A stretch of 64,000 nt of DNA from Oscillospiraceae bacterium (GCA_022787085.1 JALFVE010000024.1:20090-84089), one strand, 5' to 3'. Shown: positions 52,721 to 62,173, counted from the stretch's first letter. A program made the numbers and translations. The notes: generated by a model from the letters alone, not told the origin.

Positions 52721-54313
52721 ATGGCTGTTATCATTTCAAATATTTCTCTTCCTGTGGGTGCTTCTGAGGATGAGATCATTGCTGCGGGACTTAAAAAGGC
52801 GGGGATATCCCGAAGCGCTGCGGTTCGGACGGGTATTCACAAAATTTCTCTTGACGCCCGAAAGCAGAATGACATCAGGACAGTTGCTTCCGTATGGGCT
52901 GAGCTTTCATGCCCTGAGGAGGAGCGGAAGATCTGCGGCAGGCGGGACAATTGCTCCCCGGTGGACATTACTCCCTTTTCTCCGATCATTTCTGGGCGGC
53001 TTCGTCCCGAGGGGCGTATCGCTGTGGCGGGCTTCGGTCCTGCGGGTATGTTTGCGGCGCTTGTGCTGGCGGAAGCGGGCTTTTGTCCTTTGGTTTTTGA
53101 GCGGGGCGGTGATGTTGACAGCCGTTCCGAGGCGGTCGGCGGCTTCTGGCAGGGCGGCGATTTTTCTCCCGTGAGCAATGTTCAGTTCGGCGAGGGCGGA
53201 GCGGGAACTTTTTCCGACGGAAAGCTCACCACACGCATCAAAGACCCGCTTTGCAGATTCGTTTCCGCAAGGCTTGCCGAGATGGGCGCTCCCGAGGAGA
53301 TCCTTATCAAGGCGAAGCCTCACATCGGTACGGACAGGCTGAGAGATGTTGTGAAAAATATCCGCAAAAGGATCATAAAGTGCGGCGGGGAGGTTCGGTT
53401 TAATTCAAGAGTGGAGGATATCGGCATTTGTGAGGGAAGGCTTCGCAGCGTCAGGGTGAGCGGTGAGGATATCCCTGTTTCGGCGCTTATTTTAGCTGTG
53501 GGGCACAGCGCAAGAGACACCTTTGAGATGCTCTGTTCAAAGGAAATTGCCATGGAGCCTAAGCCATTTGCTGTGGGTGCCAGAATCGAGCATACTCAGG
53601 AGAGCGTTGACCGCAGCCTTTACGGCGTTCATGCGGGTGATCCTGCTCTCCCAGTTGGCGAATATCAGCTGAGCTACACGAAAAACGGCAGGGGTGTTTA
53701 CACCTTTTGTATGTGTCCCGGGGGAACGGTGGTGCCTGCTCAGAGCGAGGTAAATTCCGTTGTTACCAATGGCATGAGCGAATTCGCAAGGGACGGGGCA
53801 AATGCCAATGCTGCTCTGGTGGTTTCCGTTTCTCCCGAGGATTTCGGACATGGTGTGCTGGACGGCGTGGATTTTGTCCGCAGGATCGAAAGGGCTGCTT
53901 TTTCGGCGGCGGGCGGCAATTATTCCGCTCCTGCTTCGACGGTGGGGGCTTTCCTTCAGGGAAAGGGAGATATTATTTCTCCGTCCGTTATGCCCACCTA
54001 TGCGAGAGGCATTTCTCCCTGTGATCTGAATGATGTTCTTCCACCCTTTGTGACGGACATGATGCGGGTGGGGCTTCGGGTTTTTTCAAAGAGAATGGAC
54101 TGCTTCGGTGACATGGGCGCTCTGCTTACCGCTCCCGAGACAAGAACCTCCTCGCCTGTGCGTATTCCCAGAGGGGAGGATATGTGCAGCTTATCCGTTA
54201 AGGGGCTTTATCCCTGCGGCGAGGGTGCGGGCTATGCGGGAGGAATTATGTCTGCGGCGGTGGACGGTGTAAGGCAGGCTTGCGCTGTTATGGCGGTTTT
54301 CAGACCATTGTGA
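52721..54313 (+). CDS. FAD-dependent oxidoreductase (COG2509-like)
   Basis: 530 residues. N-terminal about 90 residues form a small domain (LPVGASEDEI...). FAD motif VAGFGPAGMFAALVLAEAG, then FERGGDVDSR, VQFGEGGAGTFSDGKL and the C-terminal YPCGEGAGYAGGIMSAAVDG, all characteristic of the uncharacterised COG2509 dehydrogenases. Start at 52721 with AGGTG upstream; a longer in-frame ATG at 52676 looks non-coding. Substrate unknown. Confidence 0.87.
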   Translation: MAVIISNISLPVGASEDEIIAAGLKKAGISRSAAVRTGIHKISLDARKQNDIRTVASVWAELSCPEEERKICGRRDNCSPVDITPFSPIISGRLRPEGRIAVAGFGPAGMFAALVLAEAGFCPLVFERGGDVDSRSEAVGGFWQGGDFSPVSNVQFGEGGAGTFSDGKLTTRIKDPLCRFVSARLAEMGAPEEILIKAKPHIGTDRLRDVVKNIRKRIIKCGGEVRFNSRVEDIGICEGRLRSVRVSGEDIPVSALILAVGHSARDTFEMLCSKEIAMEPKPFAVGARIEHTQESVDRSLYGVHAGDPALPVGEYQLSYTKNGRGVYTFCMCPGGTVVPAQSEVNSVVTNGMSEFARDGANANAALVVSVSPEDFGHGVLDGVDFVRRIERAAFSAAGGNYSAPASTVGAFLQGKGDIISPSVMPTYARGISPCDLNDVLPPFVTDMMRVGLRVFSKRMDCFGDMGALLTAPETRTSSPVRIPRGEDMCSLSVKGLYPCGEGAGYAGGIMSAAVDGVRQACAVMAVFRPL

Positions 54314-54747
54314 GTTTTTCGATTTTCCTGCTTTGACGGCGGAAGAATTATTTGTCGGAGTATTGAAAAATGGACGGATATGGTGTGATAAAAAATACCC
54401 GTTTTTTATCCAAAAAATATTTCAAAGGGATACGTTGAGGGAACTGAAGGCGGCTTTATTCCCTTTAACTGCGGCTCCTTGCCTGCTGTCAGCGGTATTT
54501 CCATCGAGGTCCGTGAGGCTGACGGCAAATACTCCCTGGAACGTGTTCTGATGGATGGCAGGGAGATGGACGATGAAGATATATTTAATGTGACCTGTCT
54601 GAATACGGAGGCTTGCATGGGGGGGTTCCTTGAGGATGAAAACCGTGCGTTTGTAAGAGAGGAACTGAATGTCAGGAATGCATGGAAAGCATATATCAGG
54701 GATGGGGAACCATTGCTGAGCACGATGCCTACATTACTCTGAAATAA
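54312..54747 (+). pseudogene. Remnant of a 5'-nucleotidase C-terminal domain
   Basis: Three frames together give the end of a 5'-nucleotidase/UDP-sugar hydrolase: FDFPALTAEELFVGVLKNG in frame with 54312, then after a shift near 54390-54405 GGFIPFNCGSLPAVSGISIEV through NVRNAWKAYIRDG, then after a second shift near 54711 IAEHDAYITLK and TAA (54745-54747). The N-terminal metallophosphatase domain is gone. Its 5' end abuts the flavoprotein stop. Two frameshifts and the truncation mark it as decayed; it could also be two assembly errors, but the missing N-terminus argues against that. Confidence 0.65.
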
Positions 54748-54837
54748 GACATATGCTGTGAAAATTGACGGCGAGCTTATGAGGTCATGGATCATTTTGC
54801 AAATTAATCAAGGGGAATGAGGAGCTTGGAGCAGTAC

Positions 54838-55923
54838 ATGGATAAAACAGAGATCGCCATTGCAGGCATTTCTGAGGCAGAGACTATAAAATATTACTTT
54901 ATGCCTGACGGGGTTATGGGACTGCTTTTGATAAAGGACAGCGAGGTTTTTAATCTGTCAGCGGGGGAGAGCCATTTCGACAGTCTGGAGCAGGCTGCGG
55001 TAAGGGCTTTTGCCGCTTGTTCCGATGCGGCGGCGGACGATATGACAAGAGAGATACTTTCAGAAAGAGCGGGAGCGGTTATTTCACCGATTTTGAGGCA
55101 GATAGAGGGGGCGGACGGAGCTTATGAAAAAACGATGCCCTTTGAAAAGGATACGGTCAGCGCTTTTCAGTGGATGATGGAATATTATCTTGAAATGATC
55201 TATGAAAAGCTTGGCTGCAATGCGGTATTTCCTGCGGAGCTGAAGGGATACCGCAGGAGATATTCCCTCAGCTTCCGTTTAAACGGCGAGCGGAAGGCAA
55301 TTCCCTTTTCATATACAGAGCGGGGCGGCTGCTTTGATTTTGTTTTCGGAAATATTATCGGAGCGACGGACAGCATTATGCTTTCGGTCAGATATTCATT
55401 CGGGATAATTTCGGTGAATATTCGGGTGAAATGCAAAAAGCAGATGCGGATAGAAAACACTTTTGATATTCTTCGGAAATCCGAAAAACTGAGAATATTT
55501 GACGATTCTGAAATCATTTATGACGGCTGCAGGGATATTGCTTCTGTGAAGGGTGATATTCCCGAAAAAATAAAAAAAATATGTATCTGCTGCGGGCATG
55601 ATATTATTAAGCTTCCCTTCGGATATGCTTTGATATCCGCTTCGGATAACAAAACCGAAATTATTGCGGCGCAGAATAATTTCAATGGCACAGCTGCGTT
55701 TTTATTTCAGGCTGAGCGGGAATTTACCGCTTCGGAAAATAAAATTGTGACGGACAGCATGGCTGCTGTTCATGAATTTTTTCAGAGTGACGGAAAAATG
55801 AATATCTGCTCACGGTTTCTTCCGACGGGAACCTTTTCAAAGGGAATGTACAGGCAGAAGCTTGAAAACAGGTATTTTTACCGCTGCTTTGATGATTTAG
55901 GGGGCGAGGATATTGGCTGCTAA
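54838..55923 (+). CDS. Protein of unknown family, first gene of an AAA+ operon
   Basis: 361 residues, no signal peptide or membrane segment. I do not recognise it. Visible parts: an N-terminal region (KYYFMPDGVMGLLL), a helical stretch at about 95-135, a long mixed region and a cysteine pair CICCGHD near residue 255. The start at 54838 has GGAG 6 bases upstream (54817 is an alternative). Its end overlaps the AAA+ gene by 11 bases, so it belongs to the same operon. Confidence 0.75.
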   Translation: MDKTEIAIAGISEAETIKYYFMPDGVMGLLLIKDSEVFNLSAGESHFDSLEQAAVRAFAACSDAAADDMTREILSERAGAVISPILRQIEGADGAYEKTMPFEKDTVSAFQWMMEYYLEMIYEKLGCNAVFPAELKGYRRRYSLSFRLNGERKAIPFSYTERGGCFDFVFGNIIGATDSIMLSVRYSFGIISVNIRVKCKKQMRIENTFDILRKSEKLRIFDDSEIIYDGCRDIASVKGDIPEKIKKICICCGHDIIKLPFGYALISASDNKTEIIAAQNNFNGTAAFLFQAEREFTASENKIVTDSMAAVHEFFQSDGKMNICSRFLPTGTFSKGMYRQKLENRYFYRCFDDLGGEDIGC

Positions 55924-58057
55924 AAAAAACAAATTCGACACGGTTTCCGAGCATATCAGATCACTTGTTCATAAAGACAGAAATTACCTGGAGCTTAGCA
56001 TTTATCTTAATGACATCAGGAAAAATCCCGAAAAGAATCCTTTCGGTTCAACAGAGCTTCTGGCGGAGCTTACGGAAAGACTCATTCTGATGAAACGACC
56101 CGGAAGCATTAAGGCAGCCATGGAGGATGCGGAGGAAATTTACAGCATTGTAATTCCCTTGGGGGAAAATTCGGATAATTTGGAGCTTTTAAAAGCTGTT
56201 TTTCTGAAGATTTTTGAGCAGGACGGAATTTATGCCTATGATATGTTTTCTGCACCGCTGTTCAATTCTTTTTCCGACAAGCTTACATACATTAACGTGA
56301 TGAGCTCGCTTATGTACATTCACAAAGCAGGCGACAATATCGGGCTTATCACGGATTATGCTGTGGCTGTCCGTCAGTTTTTTACCGACGAGCAGTCCTT
56401 CGGCGCTGCGGTAATCAATGCGGCTGGAAAGCTGGCGCTTTGTCAGGACACCTCCGGGATGATGAACTCTCTGGTTTCTCTTGCACAGAGAGCTGCGGGA
56501 ATTTATGATGTCAGTGAGGAATCGCTCAGTGCTGCGGACATCAATACAAGAAAGGCGGAAATGCTGCTTGAATCCGCCGAGAAAAAGCTTCAGGCGTCGG
56601 AAAAACATTCCGCAGGCTACAAGGCTCTGGCGGAGAGCTGCGAGCAGACGCTGAAAAGCATTTCGGTTTCCGAAACTCAGAATATCCGCAGCGAGGCATC
56701 TGCTGCAATACTCGATGTTAAGCGTGCATATGAGGAAATGCTGACTGCCGAGCAGAAGAGGCTTGATTTTGACAAGGACAAGCTTCTCAGGGATATCCTT
56801 GACTCTGCCGACAAGAAAATAAGAGAGCTTCGGATGATAGCCGAGAGCATTAAGGAAAGCACTTCTGCCGACCTTTACAGAATAAATACCGAGGCTAACA
56901 GGGCTGCCGAACGGGCTGCTTCCATGCTTCAGAGCGACGAGATAAGGAATATTATCAAAGAGCTTAATCAGACCGACGGACTTATTGAAAAGATCATCCA
57001 TGTTGAGAATTTCAGCAGGAAATTTGATGATAATATCCCGCCTGTCAATGCTGTGTCCGTTTCTGCTGCAGCTGCTCCAAATACCGCTTCTCCTGCCGTA
57101 AATGATGTGTACTGCGCCCCTCCCGATATGACGGTGAATTATTTCTTTAATGAAAGTATTCCCTTTAACGAGAGGATAGGTGAGCTTTTCAGAAAAAAAG
57201 AAAAGGATATTGCCGAGAATGGCGCTCTTTATCATGACAGATTCAATGATGTTATCACGGCGGTGATCGAAAATTCCAATCCCTATCTTATCGGTCCCTC
57301 GGGCTGCGGAAAAACTTTTCTTGTGGAGCAGATCGCAGCTTTGCTGGGTGTCGAATTTATTGATATCGGCTACATAAACGAGGAATATGACATCATCGGC
57401 TTTCAGACTGCTTCGGGGGGATATAATTATCCTGCGTTTTACAGGGCATACAAATACGGCGGGATTGTTTTCTGCGATGAATTTGACAATTCAAATTCAA
57501 GGGCTGCGGTAAAGCTCAACAGCTTTATGTCGGGCGGAAGAAATGCAAGCTATTGCTTTCCCAACGGCGAAAGGGTAATGCGTCACCCGAATTTCAGGAT
57601 AATCGCTGCGGGTAATACTGCGGGCAGCGGTGCTGACAGAAATTACAGCACCCGTGAAAAGATCGAGGAATCTGTTCAGCAGAGATTTACGGCAATGTAT
57701 GTAAGCTATGACAACCGCCTTGAAAAGCAGATATTGGCAGCCTATCCCGGCTGGTTTGATTTTGCGGTGCAGTTTCGCAATGCGACCGACAGATGGAGCC
57801 GTGCAAACGACTGCTCCGCTCCCGGAATTTTTACCACCAGAGACGCTGCTACTATCAGAAAATATCTCGATCACAAAAGCTTTGACACTGCTGCGATTCT
57901 GGATTATGAATTTATCGAAACAAAGGATACCGAGTACCTTCTTTATATCGTAAAGCAGATGGATATGTATTATTCCGAAGTGCGTGAAAGCTCCGAAATT
58001 TTTGAGCTTTTCAGAAATCGTGTATCGGAAATCGCACGGAACGGAGGAATCAGATGA
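55913..58057 (+). CDS. MoxR/dynein-related AAA+ ATPase with coiled-coil N-terminus
   Basis: 714 residues. About 1-200 helical, 205-360 coiled-coil (Glu/Lys/Ala-rich with repeated SAEKKL, AEQKRLDFDKDK), 380-400 an Ala/Ser/Pro linker, then an AAA_5-type module: Walker A GPSGCGKT (461-468), Walker B IVFCDEFD (518-525), sensor I RIIAAGNT (562-569) and an Arg finger candidate R591. MoxR-type ATPases remodel a partner protein. TTG start after GGGGCGAGGA. The long N-terminus is unusual for this family. Confidence 0.88.
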   Translation: MAAKKNKFDTVSEHIRSLVHKDRNYLELSIYLNDIRKNPEKNPFGSTELLAELTERLILMKRPGSIKAAMEDAEEIYSIVIPLGENSDNLELLKAVFLKIFEQDGIYAYDMFSAPLFNSFSDKLTYINVMSSLMYIHKAGDNIGLITDYAVAVRQFFTDEQSFGAAVINAAGKLALCQDTSGMMNSLVSLAQRAAGIYDVSEESLSAADINTRKAEMLLESAEKKLQASEKHSAGYKALAESCEQTLKSISVSETQNIRSEASAAILDVKRAYEEMLTAEQKRLDFDKDKLLRDILDSADKKIRELRMIAESIKESTSADLYRINTEANRAAERAASMLQSDEIRNIIKELNQTDGLIEKIIHVENFSRKFDDNIPPVNAVSVSAAAAPNTASPAVNDVYCAPPDMTVNYFFNESIPFNERIGELFRKKEKDIAENGALYHDRFNDVITAVIENSNPYLIGPSGCGKTFLVEQIAALLGVEFIDIGYINEEYDIIGFQTASGGYNYPAFYRAYKYGGIVFCDEFDNSNSRAAVKLNSFMSGGRNASYCFPNGERVMRHPNFRIIAAGNTAGSGADRNYSTREKIEESVQQRFTAMYVSYDNRLEKQILAAYPGWFDFAVQFRNATDRWSRANDCSAPGIFTTRDAATIRKYLDHKSFDTAAILDYEFIETKDTEYLLYIVKQMDMYYSEVRESSEIFELFRNRVSEIARNGGIR

Positions 58058-58971
58058 GCGGTTCTCCTGTTACTGAGGTGATCCCCTATAAATTTATGAA
58101 AATATATAAAGTTTCGTTTAAAAGCATGAGCGAGCTTTATATGTATTTATCCGACGATCCGCCCGTAAATAAAAGTATTTTTATCAGGCAGCACAGTATC
58201 CTCGGAAATGCGGAATTTGCAGGCGAGCCGTTTGAAAAGGCGCTTGATTACTGCCTTGGCGGATATGAAGGGGATTACAGGGTGGTTATGAAAATGCAGA
58301 AGGAGCTTGAGAAATACGTTCCTGTAAAGACTCGCATCCGCAGGATCGAAAAGTCGGTGGCAGGCTCTCATCCCAATGTTCCCGCATTTGTGGCGGGCAG
58401 TCCCAAGGCGATGTATCGTCAGGAGCGGGCTAAGGAAAAGAAATTCTGCACAGTTTATTTTAACCTTGCCTGTCCCGTCAAAACCACCCATAATGCCATT
58501 CTTAACAGGGGGGCGCTTGCTCTCAGTCTCGTTAAGCTCCTTGAATCTGAGGGAATGGGCGTGAATCTCAAGGTCTTTATGAGCGTATATATCAGAAACG
58601 AGATCTTTGTTTTTGATATTTCTCTCAAATCCCCTCAGGAGCTTTTAAATGCAAAAAAATGCTTCTATCCCCTTTGCTCGAGAGAGTTTGTCAGGCGTAT
58701 CGTTTTTCGGGTGATGGAATCCGTTCCATTTGAATGTAATGACTGGTATCCAAATTACGGCAGAGCATTGAGCGACGGACAGTTTCGCAATATTTTCGGG
58801 ATATCTCAGCGGGATATGGTCATTTCTTCTCCGGATGAAATGGGTGTTAAAGGTGAAAATATCTTTTCCGACGGTGCGGAAATGTTTCGGATAATGGGCA
58901 TTGACGACAGCATAATATTACCGCTTATGAAGGCAGGCGAAGAGAATGAACCAATTGACGAAGCAGAATGA
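58054..58971 (+). CDS. DUF7192-like partner protein of the AAA+ ATPase
   Basis: 305 residues. The pattern SMSELYMYL near the N-terminus, SHPNVPAFVAGSPKAMYR in the middle and ILNRGALALSLVKLLESEG later matches my recollection of DUF7192 proteins, which occur in phages and mobile elements beside MoxR/CobS-type ATPases. No VWA MIDAS motif is visible, but its position fits that of the VWA-like partner. ATGA overlap with the AAA+ gene. Family call is tentative. Confidence 0.6.
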   Translation: MSGSPVTEVIPYKFMKIYKVSFKSMSELYMYLSDDPPVNKSIFIRQHSILGNAEFAGEPFEKALDYCLGGYEGDYRVVMKMQKELEKYVPVKTRIRRIEKSVAGSHPNVPAFVAGSPKAMYRQERAKEKKFCTVYFNLACPVKTTHNAILNRGALALSLVKLLESEGMGVNLKVFMSVYIRNEIFVFDISLKSPQELLNAKKCFYPLCSREFVRRIVFRVMESVPFECNDWYPNYGRALSDGQFRNIFGISQRDMVISSPDEMGVKGENIFSDGAEMFRIMGIDDSIILPLMKAGEENEPIDEAE

Positions 58972-59629
58972 AATAGCCTCTCTTATCTCGGATGCCGACA
59001 TCTCAAGAAAGAAAATTGCGGCTGTTTCGGACATATTGTTCAGGCTTTCGCATAATGATCCCACTGTGAAGATATGCGATACTCTGACCATTGCGGCTCT
59101 GTCGCTGGAGACGGAGGATATACCCGATGTGGGCGGAATCAAAAGATATATCTATCTTGCACGGGTGCTTGAGAGAATCGACGAAACAGAAGAAAGGCTG
59201 AAGGGCTTTCAGAATGAGCTTAATGAATCGCTGACAGAGCTTTACAAAAACGATGAGCTGCTCAGAACACTTTCGGAGCAGCTCAAAAAAGAAAATGATA
59301 TTCTTTTATCCTTTGAAAAGGTCTTTAATGAGATCATCGGCTCGGATGCTTCGCTTTCGGATAATGAAAAGCAGCTTTTGCAGCACGGGATAAATGATCT
59401 GAATATGTCCCGGATGGTGGCGGCGAAGAATCAGCAGCTTATTGAGCTGTGGAACGCAAAGAACAGCAGCCTGATATCGGGGATACAGTCCATCGGGAAC
59501 ACACTTCTGCCGCTGTGGAGATCACAGCTTTCCGAGGCAAGAATGTCCTGCTCCGCTGATGACATCAGAAGGTCCTTTGAAACGGGCAGGCTGACAGCGG
59601 AAAGGCTATTGTCGTTTGTAAAAAAGTAA
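58946..59629 (+). CDS. Coiled-coil protein with TelA-like C-terminal motif
   Basis: 227 residues, mostly helical with a coiled coil at about 75-125. The region NQQLIELWNAKNSSLISGIQ and LLPLWRSQLSEA strongly resembles the C-terminal signature of TelA (toxic anion resistance) proteins, where a W-K/R-x-Q motif ends the core. Shorter than TelA (about 330-380). Overlaps the DUF7192-like gene by 26 bases and ends the operon, tail to tail with the MATE gene (2-base gap). Confidence 0.62.
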   Translation: MNQLTKQNEIASLISDADISRKKIAAVSDILFRLSHNDPTVKICDTLTIAALSLETEDIPDVGGIKRYIYLARVLERIDETEERLKGFQNELNESLTELYKNDELLRTLSEQLKKENDILLSFEKVFNEIIGSDASLSDNEKQLLQHGINDLNMSRMVAAKNQQLIELWNAKNSSLISGIQSIGNTLLPLWRSQLSEARMSCSADDIRRSFETGRLTAERLLSFVKK

Positions 59630-59631
59630 TT

Positions 59632-60975
59632 TTATTTTACTATGGCTTTATCCGCCCATCTTCCGCTTTTATATCGTATAATGCTTACTGCCGCCGTTAT
59701 AAACCATGTTAAGCAGGTGGTGAGCCATATTCCCCAATATCCGATTGATGATATGGAGGTCAGTATCAGCGACAGTCCTATGCGGCATATGATCTCGGCG
59801 GTGCCGTTTACAAGGGCATAGCCCGTATCGCCTGCGCCGTTTAAGAAGCCTCTGACCGTATGTATTATTCCCAGTGCCCAGTAAAAGCAGCCTGTTATCA
59901 CAATGGCACGAGCTGCAATATAAATTACATTTTCTCCCGTTACAAAGCAGCCTGTCAGCTGATGTCCGAACAGTATGAAAAGTATCAGCACCGAAAATGC
60001 AAACACTGTTGATATTTTCAGCGCCGAGCGCAGTCCCTTGACTGCACGGTCGTTTTTGCCTGCTCCGATATTCTGCCCCGTAAAGGTGGATACAGCGGCA
60101 TTAAGCGAGGAAAAGGGCTGCTGTACAAGCTGCTCTATTCGCATTGAAACGGTGTATGCTGCCATTACATTTTCTCCGAAGCCGTTTGTAACCCTTTGCA
60201 GTGCGGTCATTGATACGGAGATCAGCCCGTTCTGAACTGCTATGGGCAGACCTGTTTTTATGCACCTAAGTATCATTTTGCTGTCCGCTCTGATATCCTT
60301 TGCGCTGACGGAGATCTCTCCGCCCCGTCCAAAGCTGTATATGATGCATGAAGCCGCCGACAGCCCCTGCGCAAGTACAGTTGCCCATGCCGCTCCCGAT
60401 ACGCCCCATTTAAATCCTACCACAAAAAGCAGATCGAGAAATACATTCAACAGGCTTGCCGCACCAAGAAAAATAAGCGGAGTTTTTGAATCTCCCACAG
60501 CCCTCATCATGGCGTTTATCCAGTTGTATGCCGCCACTGCCACAGTTCCTCCGCAGGCTATCTTCATATAAAGAACGGCGTTTCCCATAAGCTTTTCGGG
60601 AACGTTTAAGAGCCTCAGCACAGTCTCTGCTCCGAGAACTGAAATTATACTTATTGCTATTCCGAAAATCGCTGTGACAATGGCAGAATTGAAAACTGCC
60701 TGTCCCAGCTTTTTCTTATCCCCCAAGCCGAAAAGCTGGGATACGATTACTCCCGCTCCCACTGACAGCCCGATGCAGAGCGTATAGAAAAGATAGGTTA
60801 TAGATCCTGTTGCGCCCACTGCCGCAAGGGCGTCATCTCCCAGATATCGTCCCACCACAAGAGTGTCGATTATATTATAGGTCTGCTGCAATAGATTTCC
60901 GCCCAGAAGCGGCAGGGTAAATCGTATGATATGCCCAGTTTCGCTGCCCTCTGTCATATTCCGAGTATTATTCAT
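59632..60975 (-). CDS. MATE-family efflux transporter
   Basis: 447 residues, twelve helices. Opening MTEGSETGHIIRFTLPLLGGNLLQQTYNIIDTLVVGRYLG and second-half QQPFSSLNAAVSTFTGQNIGAGKNDRA are clear MATE signatures. Start ATG 60975 has GGGAG 8 bases upstream; GTG 60981 is too close to it. Own promoter at 61059-61088. Paralogue of the pump at 7466-8812. Confidence 0.92.
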   Translation of the reverse strand: MNNTRNMTEGSETGHIIRFTLPLLGGNLLQQTYNIIDTLVVGRYLGDDALAAVGATGSITYLFYTLCIGLSVGAGVIVSQLFGLGDKKKLGQAVFNSAIVTAIFGIAISIISVLGAETVLRLLNVPEKLMGNAVLYMKIACGGTVAVAAYNWINAMMRAVGDSKTPLIFLGAASLLNVFLDLLFVVGFKWGVSGAAWATVLAQGLSAASCIIYSFGRGGEISVSAKDIRADSKMILRCIKTGLPIAVQNGLISVSMTALQRVTNGFGENVMAAYTVSMRIEQLVQQPFSSLNAAVSTFTGQNIGAGKNDRAVKGLRSALKISTVFAFSVLILFILFGHQLTGCFVTGENVIYIAARAIVITGCFYWALGIIHTVRGFLNGAGDTGYALVNGTAEIICRIGLSLILTSISSIGYWGIWLTTCLTWFITAAVSIIRYKSGRWADKAIVK

Positions 60976-61058
60976 TTTCACTGCTCCCTGCTTTATTTCG
61001 TTCCGTCGATGGGAATTCCTCTTGTATTTTGTTTCTCCTACAGAAATTTTCTATTATC

Positions 61059-61088
61059 ATTATAACGCCGTCACACTGCAAAGGTCAA
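61059..61088 (-). promoter_or_regulatory. Promoter of the MATE gene
   Basis: Minus strand TTGACC (61083-61088), 18 bases, TATAAT (61059-61064). Confidence 0.78.
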
Positions 61089-61119
61089 TATAAAATATTT
61101 TGCATATTATTAAGATATG

Positions 61120-61157
61120 AATAAAAAATGCCGAAAGGACGCTTTCCTTCGGCATAT
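61120..61157 (-). terminator. Terminator of the AraC-family gene
   Basis: On the minus strand ATGCCGAAgGA and TCCTTTCGGCAT form a stem with a short AAAGCG loop, followed by T6. Confidence 0.88.
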
Positions 61158-61171
61158 ATTATAAAAAAGCA

Positions 61172-61996
61172 TCACATGACCGCCGATCCCTTGTTTCTGC
61201 GGTATTCTCTCGGTGAAACGCCCTCAAGCCTTCGGAATACTATGCTGAAATAATTTCTGTCGGGATAGCCTACCATTCTGCCGATCTCGCCTATTTCAAG
61301 GGAGGTGTCCGAAAGCAGCGACTTTGCCTCAGATATTCTCCGCCTTGCAATGTATTCCAGAGGGCGCATCATTGTTTCCGCCTTGAACACCCGACAGAAA
61401 TGCTGCACCGATACTCCCGACAGCCCTGCAAGCGTTTCAATTGCTATATCCTGCATAAAGCTTTTGTCGATATACATGAGAGCTTCCTTTGCGATATTGT
61501 TCTTTTCGGGGCTGACGGCTGCGGAGCAGAGCATTGCCTCACGGGCGGCAAGGATATATTCATAAACAAGCACGGAAGCATTTTCACCGCCGTTTACGGG
61601 ATCCCCCGCAGCGGAAAATATTCTCTGAAATATTTTCTCTAAGCGGCTCGAATTTATGGATGGCTTATATGCAAAGCCGTCAAAGCCGATGCTTTTTAAA
61701 AGCGCATGGGAATATACCCCTCGGAATACCAGCCAGCTTGTGACCCAGTCATTGCCCGCAGGGTGATATTCGTGAGGCTTTCCCGGTGCAAGATAAAACA
61801 ATGAGCCCTTTTCCTGCGGATATTCCCTGCCGTCAACATACAGCACGCCCGAACCCGATTCGGTCAGAAGAAACTGATGGGACGAAAGCCCCGTATTTCT
61901 GACAACGTGCATCTCAGGGTCGGAAATGCCTATTCCCGTAAGGTAAAAGGGCAGCTCTGTCTGCTTTCCGATAACGGGATATAATGCATCAGTCAT
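61172..61996 (-). CDS. AraC-family regulator with cupin ligand domain
   Basis: 274 residues. N-terminal cupin (SSHQFLLTESGSGVLYVDGREYPQ region, LAPGKPHEYHP) of the sugar-binding AraC type; C-terminal double helix-turn-helix (ETLAGLSGVSVQHFCRVF and IGEIGRMVGYPDRNYFSIVFRR). Typical of carbohydrate-uptake or glycosidase regulators, but no such genes adjoin it. Start set at 61996 with a GAGTG upstream; 62017 is an alternative with no better site. Confidence 0.86.
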   Translation of the reverse strand: MTDALYPVIGKQTELPFYLTGIGISDPEMHVVRNTGLSSHQFLLTESGSGVLYVDGREYPQEKGSLFYLAPGKPHEYHPAGNDWVTSWLVFRGVYSHALLKSIGFDGFAYKPSINSSRLEKIFQRIFSAAGDPVNGGENASVLVYEYILAAREAMLCSAAVSPEKNNIAKEALMYIDKSFMQDIAIETLAGLSGVSVQHFCRVFKAETMMRPLEYIARRRISEAKSLLSDTSLEIGEIGRMVGYPDRNYFSIVFRRLEGVSPREYRRNKGSAVM

Positions 61997-62084
61997 TTTT
62001 ATATCACTCTGTTTCATAATCTTTTTTATAAAAATAATTTTATCATATTATAAACCGGATTGCAACTTTATTTTGATATAATAC

Positions 62085-62113
62085 TTGAAATATTTTTGCA
62101 GATGTGCTATAAT
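62085..62113 (+). promoter_or_regulatory. Promoter of the polyphosphate phosphotransferase gene
   Basis: TTGAAA (62085-62090), 17 bases, TATAAT (62108-62113), extended TGC. A second TATAAT lies nearby at 62076-62081. Confidence 0.85.
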
Positions 62114-62173
62114 ATAGAAAAGCTTTGCAGAAAATTTTGTTGATTTTCGCAAAATATAAAGGAGGATGCTTAT

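Noticed and set aside
54479..54742. Stand-alone 87-aa gene
   Set aside because: It starts mid-domain of a 5'-nucleotidase C-terminus, and the same homology continues upstream and, in another frame, downstream; better read as a pseudogene.
56189..57235. 348-codon open frame antisense to the AAA+ ATPase
   Set aside because: Shadow of a long coiled-coil coding region; no start signal and no domain pattern.
54838..59629. Prophage or integrative element
   Set aside because: No integrase, att repeats, tRNA or structural phage genes are visible; only the DUF7192-like resemblance points that way.
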